The translations under genes and the position numbers were made by a program. From positions 7,137,402-7,201,401 of the forward strand of contig OU744447.1 of NCBI GenBank assembly GCA_916610825.1: a stretch of DNA of 64,000 nucleotides, in the 5' to 3' direction. Below the pieces are notes generated by a model. It did no database searches and was not told the DNA's origin. It was given only the letters and a program-made list of their open reading frames with translations. Numbering within the stretch: position 1 is the first letter of the stretch; the number at the start of each line of letters is the position of its first letter. Positions 32,571 to 47,500 of this stretch are shown here, piece by piece. The stretch is from Haliclystus octoradiatus (taxonomy: Eukaryota; Cnidaria; Staurozoa; Stauromedusae; Haliclystidae).

Positions 32571-35500
32571 CTGTGAAATTGATTTTGAAACAACAACTAA
32601 ATAAAATCCGACACCATCTCTAGGGTGTAGTATGACACAAGTCTATTGCAGGCTCCATGGGTGGCGGCTACAAGGAAACCTTAGCGTATGAAGCAGGTAT
32701 ACTAATTGTTGTGTCTCGTTTCTGTTTTGTTTAATAGTTTATAGTATATATGTGAGTTTATGAATAATTATAAAAACCGATTATAATTGGACTATATAAA
32801 ACAACAAAGAAACGAGGACCACAACAGTAAAACGAGAATAGTCATATCTATACACCATGGTTTTCAATAACAATGACATTACAAAATAACCAGCTATTAA
32901 TATTATCAGCGATCAGAATTAGGGGGCAATTTTTAGAAGTATGTCGGAATCAGTAAATGCTCCAATATTTGACACCCCCTCCCCATGTACGCAGCTGTAT
33001 GCTTTTGGATCGGCCCTCCTTCTGTGTACGTATTGACCATTTTTTGCCCCCGCGCATTTTTACGAATTTTGTGATAGTCGTTTTTGAAAGTATACATGTG
33101 CAACCTTTTTTGAAACGCACATTTTAACGGTTAGTAATGAATTCATAGTTTAACTTTTGAGCAACAAAAATCTATTAATTCATCAATAAACTAATAATTT
33201 AGTGCTACAGAGATAATCAAGATGCTTACGCTCTTTGATGATTGACACTCCCTCTCCCATGTGCGCAGCTGTACGCTTTTGGAATGACCCCTCCCGCACA
33301 GTGGAGGAGTTCGTATTTTTTTCATGGGCCCTTATGCTAAATAATCGAATAATTCAAAAATATTTATTACCTTGGCATCAGGTCCATCCAAGAGGCCAGC
33401 ATCGCTTCCTCTCCATGATTTAAATCCAGAAATAGTCCAAAATACTATTCCATGAACAGTAGGATGACTCATTGCAACCCTCATAATATTTTCTAGACTG
33501 TCAGCGCGTCTAGCAACATCTGGATCGTAAACGTCAACTTCAGTTAGCCAAATAGGAAGACCTGCCTTAGCTACGATATCTAACCTTGCCTGGAAATAAT
33601 ATGAAATCAATATAAATATTTAAAGTCCGCGACATGCTATTTTATATTTTTTTGTTATATTAATTAATTTTTGTTATTTGTCTTGTTAATTATAGCAATC
33701 AGGCTAGATCACTATTATAAAAGACTGAATACAGCGTTCCAGTAGACAAAAGCGAAGCTTCCATGGTCGCCGTTTCACGTACAAAATGTCCGAATAAGTT
33801 GAAATGTTCGATTTGCTGTTGAATTTTGTAATTAAAAGGAAACCATTTTGTCTGAGTAAGTACAACTCGTCAGATATATCGTGGCTTCAATATTTGACGC
33901 GATTACCAATGGAATGCTCTATCCAGTCTTTCATTATCTTTGATATAGATTATAGTGGGCTAGATACCATTTCGTCAGTTCTCCTCTTGAGATGAAAACA
34001 TATGCATAAGACACTGCATGGTACGTACTTGAGTTGAGAGTTAATCAGATGACACCGCTTGCACATTTATTACTTTTACATCGAGGATTTTATATCTTGA
34101 AACGTGAAAACGTGAAATATGGCAATGTTTCCCAATTCAGAATGGAAACCAATAAGTTGGCGCGTATGACTGTATTATGATGCGCTTTATAATGCTTCTT
34201 GTTCCGACATATAAACCTGTAGTACACTAATTATCCATGAGTAACCCTTTCAAACAAGGAGAATGAGTAACAGTTAAAATGTTAGTCTGGCCTATTAGTC
34301 ATATGATAAGGCCGCCAATTTAGGCCTGGGAATCACAAAAGAGAGGTGATGATATGACTAATGGATATGATAAGCCGTAGAATACAGACTGGCAGTGATT
34401 GAAGATTTAAAATGGAAAAACGGAGGCAAGGCGGATCTACTCATGTAACACCCATAACATTCTTTCAGACAGACTTCTCTACCGTGATCCTCAGATAAAA
34501 TCTGTATTAATATTAAACATTGCCTAGAAACGTATCAATCATAGAACGTTAGTAGTTTTACAGTAAAGATATGCACATATACCTTCAGTACAGCTGGATG
34601 TACCCAACCAGTAAAATGACCCTCGACACCAACATGCGATATAGGATCACCTCGGTCTTTGATTTTCTTAGCAAGTTCAAAATATGCCTAGATAATAAAA
34701 TAAGATCCAAGAGATATTGAAACATTTAAAGAATCCAGATATCTTACGAAGAATGAAATTATGAGGAAGTACTCAGGTTCTTAGCATAGTTAATTAGCTA
34801 TTCTATACATACATCATTTGCAATGAAGTTGGATGGAGCTAAGTTTGCGGGACCATGTTATCCAACCACACATGCCTTCTACTGTGAATCGGAAACTTAA
34901 CAGTACAGAAAGATTGCCTGCGAGCAGGCTATAAATTTACAGCTTGAAGCCAAAATCGGGAATGTGATATCCAAAAATTTCCAACATGATCCCAGAAAGA
35001 AGCTTAAGCCCCCGCTTCTCGTATATCGTATATATACTGAAGTACATCCGGACATCAATAATATCCATTATTCGATCTCACCTGTGTGTAAATACTTGAC
35101 CCAACGACATCTAATTCATTAAGAAATATTCCAGCTACTGGATCAATTTCATAAACTCGTTTAAACATCCACGAATGAACGCTTTCTCCAATCGATGGCA
35201 AGTGATTTGGGTAAAATCGTCCATGCAGCATTTCATTATCAACATCCCAATGTTGAAATCTAGAATAAGATAGAAAACTATACAACCGAAACATATTTTT
35301 TTTCTTGAACAACACACTGTTCTCCAATGCCGGAATAATCTGTGGGAAAGTTATAATCCAAACCTTGATGCACTTAAAAAGTTGTTAATTTGCAGTTACT
35401 CAAGGCCTTTACCGTCGATTGCCTTTTTATGACAATATGCATGCTTTAATGAGGAATGAATTAAAACATAACAAAAGCATTAATTGTAACACCTGTGATA

Positions 35501-38500
35501 CTGGGAACTTGCAAGTATCGGGGAACAAACACCACCTCAGTGGCGGCTCGTCTGCTTTTGGGTAAGGAGGGCAGAGGGTGTGTCAACAAGAAAATTCAAA
35601 CTTGATAAAGAAGTGACCATTACGAAGTATCAGCAAGGTGTTAGAAAGGTTGACTTTCAATTCCTACGATGGATCATATAAAATCATTACATTCAACGCA
35701 ATCTGAAACACAAACTGCATAATTATTATATACTAGCGGCCAATGGGAGAAAGTGGCCTTTGGAACTTTTCTATTCTGGAAACCCAACTCATGGCTATGA
35801 GAACTATATAAAATCAGTAATAATTGTTATGTATTTTGAAATATTTTAGGATGGTTGATTTGATATTTGATCGAAAAAACATTACATGTAAATTTATCAT
35901 TGCAATAAAGAGCGATCGCTTGCGGATTTCCCGAATTGTAATTGAAAAAGGCTGTAGGAAGTCGGTGGATCCATGATACATTTCTTCTCAGCTAGAGCAT
36001 GGTATTTGATTGTTGTAAGCCTGCCTCCTAATATTTGAAAGAGCAGAAGGGCACCAGTTCATTGTAAATGACAAATCAAACTCTGTAATTCTGAATAAGG
36101 GATATCGATCCCGAGTAGCAGGGCTTATAGTTCCGATGCTTCACTACGTTTTAATTGAAGCCTCTCGATAATGATGAAAATCAAGTTCAACGTAGAGCTG
36201 CGCCACATGCCCCTGTATCTCACTTCACATACGGTCACTTCGTATAGATGCAGAGTGGCGAAATAATGGGCATTGTGGAGCTAGGCTGAGTTCTACGTCT
36301 TCAATTTTGGCAATGAAATCTAGCAATTGACCAAATATCTACCACAATGACTTACTTTCCAACGTATCGACTAACTAGAGATTCAACTCTTTCTGCCACT
36401 GCAGTCATGAACTGTTTCTGTGGCAACTTAGCAAGCCATTTTGGATTTTCATTTTCAATTTCCCAAAATATACAATGTCCTCGAAGATTGAAGCTAAAAA
36501 TAATGACAAATAAAAAAAGAAAAGTTCAAAGAATCCATGTTCTATTGACTAATGCAATAGATTCTCTAACAGGGAGATCAATCAAAAGGATAACTATAAT
36601 ATAGTTTGTATTATAACGAAACTTCGAAAGTGATTCGATCAATCGGATTGGTTTAGAGTTTAACGCCAAATCATCACAGCAAAACTAAGTTTGAAAACAC
36701 AATCCATCTTACAATTTGAACATGATATCACGAATGAGAATTTCCAATTTGATCAGAAATTTCAAAAACACTTCATGAGCAAGAAAGTCATGGCAAATGC
36801 TTTTGTAAAAGTTGTGCTAGTTATAATACAAAGCAATTGGCCACAGTTTCCTATGAGCAAGATATTTTGTTATGAGGTATTGATATTTGGTGCACTCGAG
36901 TCAGGTCAGGAGAAAATTCGAAGGCGAAAATCACTCGTCGAGGTGGCCCTTGATTTTCTGATGTCTTCTCGTTTTCTCCTCAAGTGCCTATCGCACGCGA
37001 AATATCAATAGCTCATAGGAAATGTACGCCCATTGCTTAGAAGTAACATTACTTGCGATGATTACAAGTCCTGGTTCAAGTTCAATTAACTACGAGCACC
37101 GATCCAGACTGGAAATCAGGCTGTGTTATTTTCATTTTTATTAATTTTTGTTTAAACCCTGGCCAAATGAAGCCAACATTTTTACAACATTTTGATAAAA
37201 TTTCGTATCAATGTTGTTAGCTAGCGTTGTTTATAATAACATACTAAATACTTACTTGTTATCAGATAAATCCTCCAACATGCTATCGACAACTTTATAA
37301 TTCTCTTCGCCCTAATTATTAAAGCAGAGAGACGAGTTTGGTATAGAAAGTGGTACATAACATGCTTACTTGACAGCTGCAACAGTATATTATTTTATTC
37401 AGTTTCGTCACGTGACAGTTAGATACGGACTCTTTGAAAATAACTATAAATTATCATGCTATCAAGATATGCAAAATGCTTCTGCATAGAAAGGGGAAGT
37501 AAATTTTTAAAATAATTCTGCATTTGACCAGAACTTGAGAGTTTCAATGTTACTTTGGTGCATTGGAAAGGGATGTAGGGAACAGACTAAGTATGGCTTG
37601 AATTTCGGTCTGGATTTCACTTCACACAAGATCATGAAGCAGTATGAAGCTTCGTGTGTATTTTCGTGGATGCAGCCCTGCACACAGATTTTAACTTTGT
37701 GCACCCTTGGTGTAATGGTTAGGGATTTGGACCTCAGCCCGCAGGGTCTTGGGTTCAATTCCTGGCTGAAGCACTATTGATTGGCGTCAGGAAGGGCATC
37801 CGGTCATAAAATACACAAACGCTACAAGAAAATACTAATCAATTAACCAACCACCCCGATGAAAAAAAGCTTCAAGCTTGACAGGTTTGTGGATACATGA
37901 CAAATACAAGTACATTTTAAACGTTGTTATATAATCTGTGGCCCTGCATGCGTCTTTCGATGATTCCTAGCTCAAATGGAAACAAGGATCTTACACTTGC
38001 GGAATATCTCAGCTTGATGCAATTATCCATTACCTTCTTAGGTTCAGTTTGTGTCCATTTCATTTCGCTTTCCATAGTAGCCCATTCAAAATTATTCAGG
38101 ATATATTGACGAATATTTGGACTGGTATTAAATGTAGCATGATTGACAGAACCTCCAAACGCAAAATGACTCTTAACTTGACGTACCTATACATATAAAC
38201 AATGCATGATGATAATATATAAATGATCAAATGTAATATATATAATAATGCCTGGTTTCCATGAAAAAAATTATTTTACATTTTCAAAGCTTTTTCGTTA
38301 TTAAATATCCTGCTATACATGCATAAACAAAGTTCAAATATAATTTTAAAATAAATCTCATTTCAAAATTTTCATTTGATTATTCATTCGATGAGTCAAG
38401 ATTGAGATGAAACACCTATCTAATAATAATAATAATAATATATGTAGGTCCTAAGTTTGTTTTTCAATTGTGTAAATTATTTATACATAACATATATAAT

Positions 38501-41500
38501 GCAATTTTAAGAAATGTATAATAATAATAATATTACATTTTCAGTTAACTACAGAAAATATATAACTGATAGTCACCCCGTAAGCACAAGTGCTTGTTTA
38601 TTTTGGGGACATGAAAAGATTTACAGAGAAATACAAACATGTGTGCACCGACGAGAAATCGAACCCCAGCCGAATATATGTTGTTAATTAATATTAAATT
38701 ATTTAACAAAATTGTAGAATATATGAAAAATAAAAATCTATTGTAAAAAATAAAAAAAAGTAAGAAAAGCAAATGAAAATGTACTTACATGGGCAGTTAC
38801 CTTCTGCATCGCCGATGCCGTATATTCTGTGCTGTTCAGTTTGACCCTATCAAGAAATAAAAATTTGGTGGAAAAATTAAAACAAACACGATTTTTTGCC
38901 ATGATGTACAATCCATATATAAACTTGCAGTAAATCGATTGGATAATTTAGCTTTCAAAACAAAATAAGGTTCGATTACAATTACAAAAAGTTACAATTC
39001 GAGCCTAACTTCACGAATGAGAATTTCCAATTTGATCTGAAACTTATGCGTAAAAAAATTAAGTAAAATTTTTTTTAAAATGTGTTTAGTTATTACCCTA
39101 AGCAATTGGAGTAAAAATGTCTACATAAGCTATAGCTTTATGGTGCATTCGATGAACTCCTGCAGAAAACCTTTCGTACGACATAAATCTAGATCATAGG
39201 AGACTCTGCACAAATCACTTGATATGATTCAATTATACGTACCATAACTCAAACCCAATTACCATATATTCAAATGACCATAACGTGGGCTCAATTAGCT
39301 TAGCTAAATTTTGTAAATGTTTCTAATTTTAAGTTTTACGTTTTTTTGTTAGCGCTAACTTATATATATATAGCCATAGCAGCAGACAAGTATACTTGTT
39401 TCTGGCCATTAGCCGTCGTCAGTACTGCCCAGTGAACGTATATATAGCCATAATTACCTACTTCATAATATGTAATATGTATGAGAAAATAAAAAATTAT
39501 AATTTCGTAAAATGTAGTGTTAAATCATATCTTGGAATTTAAGTTAGAATACCTTGAATACCTTGGAATTATCTCCCATAAGGTGGGGCAACCTCATATC
39601 TGTTATGTAGTAATCTGGGGCTGAAATATGCTCATTATGGTGGAAAATCAAGGCTCAATTTCCAGGATCCTGGGGTCAACTCAACCATACTTTTGGTATG
39701 TTCGAATACTAGAGGGTACCTTTTTCAATATTGAGAAACATTTTTAGGATGCATTTTACAATTAATTTGAAATACGTAAATTTTGAAATATTACCGTATG
39801 TAAACGTCTCTTTTTCTAATTCTGTCAATTTCTTTATCTGTTCTATCTTTCCATGACGGATCAAGATGTAACACTTTTAATGATACATTATCTATTATAA
39901 TATCAACTCCTTTAGGCGGACCACTAAAATATATATAAACGTAAGCGAAACCAGTTGTGTGAGATGGTAAGACGAATTGTGCATTCCAGTGTTGCCAATT
40001 TTCATCTGCAATAAACAAAACATGAGTAAATATTTAGTTTGATTGGACAACAAATGCAGAGAATAGAAGAGATTTAGATAGTGCTCCATTTGATATCTAC
40101 AAAAATCCAAGTCTCAATGAAATAGGGACCATAATTAGACGACCGATCGTAGGTACACTTTGAGGACTAAAGGATTACTATTCGGACACACAGTTTCAAA
40201 TGCTACAGTTAATAACTGTAACATATTCAAATTATTTGCTAATTAATTGCCTCTGTCTCAAATATGCTCAGCCAGCTTGAATGGCTAAGCATCAAGGACA
40301 GGGTGACTTTCAATCAGCTTTCCTGGGCTCTTAAAATTAATTTAATCAAGCTCCTTCTTTGCTATCCACCCTCTTCTCTTCTCCGTACACCACGAAAACA
40401 CGATCATCCACAAACAATAATATTCACATTCAACCAGGTCATCGTCACTCTTTTCAGTCAGCTGGTGCTCGCAAATGGAATGATCTGCCAAACTCGATAA
40501 AGGATATCACTGATAGTAGGCTTTTCCAAAAATTATGTAAATCAAATCTAGCATGTAAAGATTAATCATTCACTAATCCACTGTTTTTGTCTATATTGTA
40601 ATTATGTTTGTAACTATTTTAATTTTATTATGTATGAGCCCTCAATGAATGATGATGATGATGAATTTCCCATTCTCACAAATAGTGTCCTTTAATACCA
40701 GTAGTTAAATTAGTAGTTAATACCAAATGGCTTAAAGGCTTCTCAATAAATAATGATGATGATGAACTTCCCATTCTCAAAAATGGTGTCCTTTAATACC
40801 AGTAGCTTGAAAAATCAATTTTCAGGTACTCTGTAAGAAGACAGTTTAGTTACAGATACAGATTTAATATGTAGAGCTCAAGCACAACCGTAACTACCTG
40901 CTCTGACCGAGGAGGTATTTGAAATTTTGCACGATACTCCTCCAAATGCTTGGATGTCAAGCCAAGCCTATACATAGTATACAATCAGTAGGAACACAAA
41001 CAAATATTTGACTGAGAGGATGTTAGGGAAGAATGATGTCGCAATCCAGGCTCAAGAATTTATGACCATGCCCGCGAGAACAAGTATACATTTCTACACA
41101 TACATAAAAACAAACGATAACATAGATACAGTGACAGATAACATAGAAACCTGTATATAACAGCGAGTTACGAGAGGTGAATGAATTGACCATTGTATGC
41201 AGGTGGCTGTTATAGACAAGGTTAATTCAATAGAAAATACTATTTTAGACATTTGAATATCCATACATACTTGAAATAGATTTATCCCTTTTCCCTAATA
41301 ACTTTTTCTCTTCTTTATTAGTTCTTACAGGTTTATATCTCAGCCATAGCTCAGTTGAATCGAGTTCATTTGGTTTGGCATTTGGTAATCTTGTCTCTGC
41401 CGTAAAGATGTATGCTTTACCAGCGTTAAGAACACTACCTTTCAAAATGAAAAATAAAACATTCATCCAAGGTCTCAATAAACAATAAAAGTTGCCGTGG

Positions 41501-44500
41501 AAAAGTCATCATGTATCCATCAGTTTGTATCATTTATGTCCTTGACACTCTATGGGATCTATTCCGACAGGAAACTATAAGAAGTTGAATACCCAAATAT
41601 TATAGATTGTATATCTCAGATTACGAAAAGTATTGTAGTGTCGTTCTAGACAAAGAACACGCTTGCATTATGTCTGAATAGAACTGACTATATTTCAACA
41701 TACATTACAAGATTATTCTAAGATCATATGATGACTTTAGTAGTTACACAATAATTACAGTATTTTAAAATTCGTAGTTGTGTATTATTCATAGCTAATT
41801 GTGACTCTTTTGAGGTGGCAGTAGTGTCATGTACGTAATCTATATGATTAGATTATAATATATAGTCTGTTCTTATGATTTGTTTTATATGGTTTTTGAA
41901 AGTCATTTCACTATCGAATATTACACTAAGGTTTTGTGATGCGTACTTTAATTTTTTTGTTGTCTATTTCTATTTCAGGTAATTCGTAGTTGATTACTTT
42001 TGAGTGGCCTACAGCTAATATGTTTGTCTTACTTGCATTTAATAAGAGTAAGTATAATTTGAACCAAGATGTTAGTGATTTAAGGTCTCCATTGACTTTG
42101 CGTTGCATTGATGAAACAGAGCCAGGTAGTTTGGGTTCAAATGTATAAAGCATTTTCGTGTCATCCGCAAATTGCCCAGGGATTCAGTTTGAGATAGATT
42201 GTTCATTTATATACTAGGAATAGCAAAGGTCCAAGTATGGAACCATGTGGTACCCCACACATTAACGTTACTGCATCTGATGTCAAATTTCCAACTTTCA
42301 CAACTTGCTCTCGATCAGTCAAGTATGATGACATCCATGATAGTGTACCGTCACTCAAACCAAAAAGTTTGAGTTTGTGTAGGGGGACGGCTCATACTAG
42401 GGACGGCTCTGGCAATGATGGTAGATACTGATTAATACTCCGTGGAGTGTGTATGTATGTCACGTGGAGTACTTCCGAACATATATATGCTTGACAATTA
42501 TTTTAGGCGATCAAGCTATAGATTACCAGCTACAGATATATATTAACCACGAAATATTGAAATGGGTTGTATCTCATTCAGTAGTGTATACCCACTGTAT
42601 AGGCTTACATAAAATAAATCATATTTGTGGAAATTAAACTGAAAATGAATGATAAATTTATAATATATACAAATTCGTTACAATGTTGTGGTTTAATCAA
42701 TTAGCCATTCTCAAATCGAATAAGTAGTTATCTTGGTTTTTGTAGTTTTCATTTTTGAAGTTAACGCGGATATAGTTAAGCTTGTGAAAGCACAATTTAA
42801 ATACAGTAGCACAAATAAGTTCTAAAAAGGCTGCTATGGACAAACATGGTCTCGTCTCTATACAATCGCATATTTAGATAAGAGGCTCTCACGATGGCGA
42901 TTGTAAGCATTTGTAGACTAAAACGTGTCTTAAGGAAAGTGTAAAGTTTACGTTTTAGTCTTAGAGAGGCATTTGCTGGTTCGACTTAGAATCCTATAAA
43001 GGCATTTTAACCTTGTTTATGATGGTTATACAAAAAGCACCTTCTTCTTCCGTCGCCCCTCTGCCCCAAGGCAATGAGACACAGCTGCCTCTCCTTCCCC
43101 CTCCCAGCTCCGGCAGCTCTGATTTCAATATTTTCTTCTGAATGTTGTGTTGAAATTTGGCCAATAAATCATAAAAATATCATTTTTTTCTGAATTGATA
43201 GATCTTCCAGAATCTGATTCAACGATTCCTATTTTTGTCGGACAATGGCCATCATATGTTCAGCCAAGCACTAACAAGTGTATGACCAGATTCAGGATTT
43301 GATTGAGTCTCCTTAACTCCTGATGTATGTAAGATTAGCAATCCCCTTACAAAGACCATCCAACAAAAATGGTACTACAGTGTAACCCATTTATGTGCAA
43401 CTCGGATAAGTGAAATTCCCGCTTATCTGCAACCTGGCTTTGAAACCTTTTAAACAATTTTCTGGTCAAGTCCTTTGTAAGCAATTTCGGATAACTGCAA
43501 ATTCGGATAAATGCAATGAAAACCGTTGACAATTTTGACTTGCACTTAAGCAGGTTACACTCTAATTAAAATACGGATCAAAAGGTTACAATATTTTTCA
43601 ATATGCACTTACCTATATATTGACCAGGACCAGCCCATTGTGCAATTCTATCTGTACATATCCCACTATGTTCCCCACTAAATTTCAATTCACTCGTACG
43701 TGAAAAAACCCCACCCCTCGTATCATCTAGTTCCCCTTGACATGTCCATTCAGCTGCTGATTGGTCAATTGCATATTCGAATGAAGGATTGATTAGTAGA
43801 TTACCTGGTAATAGAATAATTACAAATTGAGTTCTAACCAATATTGGTTTGAATTAGCTACATTAGGAGGTCAAATAATCAATTGGTCGCAAAGGCAGGT
43901 GACCTTCACTAACAGGTTAAATCTAATTAAAAATATGGAGAGTGTATAGTACTGAAAAATACGGAGGAATGGTTGTCTAAAGAATGACTGTTTTAAAAAT
44001 GGTCTGTGTTATTGGTAAAGAACTTGAAATACACATGATTTATATTTCATTCACAAGACGTTCAAAACAGAATACAAGACAATTTATTCCAGTTTTCTAA
44101 ATGGCTGTATAGAATCTACTTTTATTTTACTTTCCAGAGCTTCTGGCCAGATACTGCAATAACCAATATGTAAATAAAAACAATACAGTTTGATTGAAAA
44201 AGTATAACAATTTTACAATATTTTATCATTTTCATCAGTTATATATACTGCTATATATATTATTATATAATCATCTAACGTACAACTTAATTTGGAAGTT
44301 GCACAAATAAAGTTGCAGAACATGACACCATATAGCTGTCTGATGAATTAAACGTTACAGAATGGTGAATAGTGCGTATACACGGACATATGGGATAGTT
44401 TTATACATAAAATTTCACCTCATTATACGGAATAATATTTAAATTTTAAAGCAAAAGTCAATGGCAACAGTATCTCAATTTTATTAGTAATCTCAACGTC

Positions 44501-47500
44501 GTTTCGGCTAATGTCTCTAGCCATTTTCAAGAGAATAAAATTTTAAATTGTACATATATATGTATAGGTTTAAATTCAATAGATTTAAAGAATAAGTTTT
44601 AAAATGAAATAGATTTAATAATTTGCATGTTAAGAAATTATATTTTAACAATTCAAACAATCCTGAGCGGATTGAACCCGGATTGAATCCGCTTTGGAGT
44701 TTAAGTTCGGTTCGGTTTTAGATTCTTAATAAACAACATTTCGTAAATTAAATTACCTTTTCTTGGCTTGCTTTTAGAAAAAGATATTAACACTATAGAC
44801 ACGCAGGTTTTCTGAAAGAAAACTAATACTGGCCTTTTACTACATTTTAATAGCAATATCGACAAACGTTATAAAATGGGTCTTTTAAAAAATTTATTAC
44901 GCATAGCTTATATACCGTCTATGTTCATCAGGAGAATATTTTAAACTTGAATGTACCAACTTAAAACGTATTTTTATTGACCTTAAATATCCAGTATCGC
45001 TTTTAACTTTTTATCTTAACCCTTTTAACTATAACTATTTTAAAAATTAGAAGCCAATTTTAAAAGTTGATCCTGACGTCATTCTTAAGTTGCCCTTCAA
45101 GGATCAAAGCTCAAATAACAAATTTACGTATGAAATATCATCACTTTGCAATATAATTAATGTCAATATTTTAATTATTTTTACTAGTCACAAACTAAAA
45201 GAAGATCTTAGGCATCGTGAAGAAAAACCTGAACTGGGGACGAATCAATGTGTCGTTTACAAATATGGCTTGTGTTTTAAATGTGGCTTGTGTAGTTCAA
45301 GCTATATGTAGGGTATACAAAAACCACCTACACGAAAGAATAAAAACACATGATTCATCATCTTCTGCCATTGAACGACATGTAAAAGAGCATCAGCAAA
45401 CAATGGACGATCTTATTAACCAATTTAGCGTTTTAAGACACTGCAATTCAAAATGGGATTGTTTAATTTACGAAATGCTGTTTATTAAGGAACTATAACC
45501 GAACTTAAACTCCCAAGCGGATTCAATCCGCTCAGTATTGTTTCAATTGTTAAAATATAAATTCTTGCAAACATGCAAATTATCAAATCTCTTTCATTTT
45601 AAAACTTATTCTTAAAATCTATTGAATTTAAACCTATATATTTATGTGCAATTTAAAATTTTATTCTCTTGAAAATGGCTAGAGACATTAGCCGAAACGA
45701 AGTTGAAATTAATAATAAAATGAGAACGGCTGCCATTGACTTTTGCTTTAAAATGTTTCAAGAAGAAACTTCTAATCAAATATTTGAATTATGACGTATA
45801 TAAATGTTATTGCTATTACTAATAAAGGAATACTAACCATCGTTTCGATTAATAACTTTCAAATTTGGACTTTTTGTTTGTTCAATCAATTGACGAGGAA
45901 TTCCTGCTTCCAGAATGCTTTTGGCAGCATAAAATGGTTTTTCAGAACCAATTTGAACACGTTTCCATAGAATATCTTTCTTCGATTTTTCACCTGAATA
46001 TTCTTCATCATGTAAATGAAGTGCGTCTCGACTGATTGATAAACTTCCTAATATTAAATAAAATAACATAAATCAGCAGCATCCGAGATAAACTTTTATA
46101 AACTATAGTAACGTTAAAATATTTATAACATTATAATATAGAAATATTATAGAAAAATGTAGCAAAGTAAAACACAAATTAGAAATCAAAAATATACTAC
46201 AATTATAAATAGAACATACCATTTTGCATTATGAAAATCAGTCAGACATCAAGAATCAACAACGTTCTAATGAATCATACTTATAAACTGTAAAAAATTC
46301 TTTTAGCCTAGATATCTTTAATTATAAATATACTAATATCTAATAGTAGATTAAAGATCACAAGTTTACTCTGTTACTCTGAGTTTCGCGTAAAGACGCT
46401 CTTCAGACGGTTTATTGAATCAATCGATAATAAACCGTCTGAAAAGCGTCTCTACGCGAAACTCAGAGTAATAGGGTAAACTCATGATCTTTAATCTATA
46501 ATTTTTGTATTGCTCTGCTGTTAGTATTGAGCAGTCAAATTGATGTTTTGCCCACACAATTACTTTATACTAACATCTATCTATCTATCTAATGGCAGTA
46601 AGATAACGCAAGAGTTATAGGCAATAATATCGCTTTTTCGTTTTATTTTACACAATGTTCCAACAATGGTCAGTGGTCATATTCAGGTGGACTGAAACTA
46701 TATTCGTTGAAAATAAAAAAAAAACAGTACAGTCAGGCCTGTTATAACAATCACCTTTCTATAGTGGTCACTTGTGGTATGTCTCAAACAAAGTCTCAAC
46801 TAAATTTTCTTTTGAATCAACCCTGTATATAAAGGCCACCTGAATATAGTGGTCAATTATCTACCTCGCCTGTGATTTACTGTTATTTAATACTTACTGC
46901 TATTAATAAAATTTATGTTTATGTTTTACTTACTGCTATTAATTATAAATTAGATAACTTACCAATTAGACTATAAAAGTCTCCAGTTTCATATCCACCG
47001 AGGCCTCTTTTACATGATTTTCCTTTTCCAAATCTCATATAAATTAAATGCAATCTTGGACTACCATAGCATGTTCTATTGTGGACAACAAACATTGAAT
47101 ATCTCTTTTCCTTAGCAACATTTGAACATTTACGTATATCTACATTTGAAGTGACATTTTCTGTTATGGTTCTCATTTCTTTATTTAATGCGTTGCCATG
47201 GTGATTTTCTTGGTTATAGTTACGATGCATGTGCCAACATCCCACGTGATCATACGTCACAGCTAAAATGATATGAAAAAAATAATATGGGAGGAATAAG
47301 TCTCAATGTGTAAGCAACATATTTCGTAGTGCTATTATGATAATTGAAAAAATTGATAATTTTTTAGCAGAATAATTCAATAACATCTTCTCTTTCATTG
47401 TACATATTACAATAATTTGATTTGATTTTGATTTGATATATTTCGTCAAAATGAACCTTTGACAGGCGAAAATATACAGGGAGTCTGAAAACAACATCAT

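Noticed and set aside
36691..37011. 106-codon frame in the GH10 intron
   Set aside because: It coincides with dispersed repeat R1, whose other copies do not keep the frame.
37700..37775. A tRNA gene in the GH10 intron
   Set aside because: The cloverleaf cannot be completed, and the GGCGTCAGGAAGGGCATCCG tail identifies a SINE.
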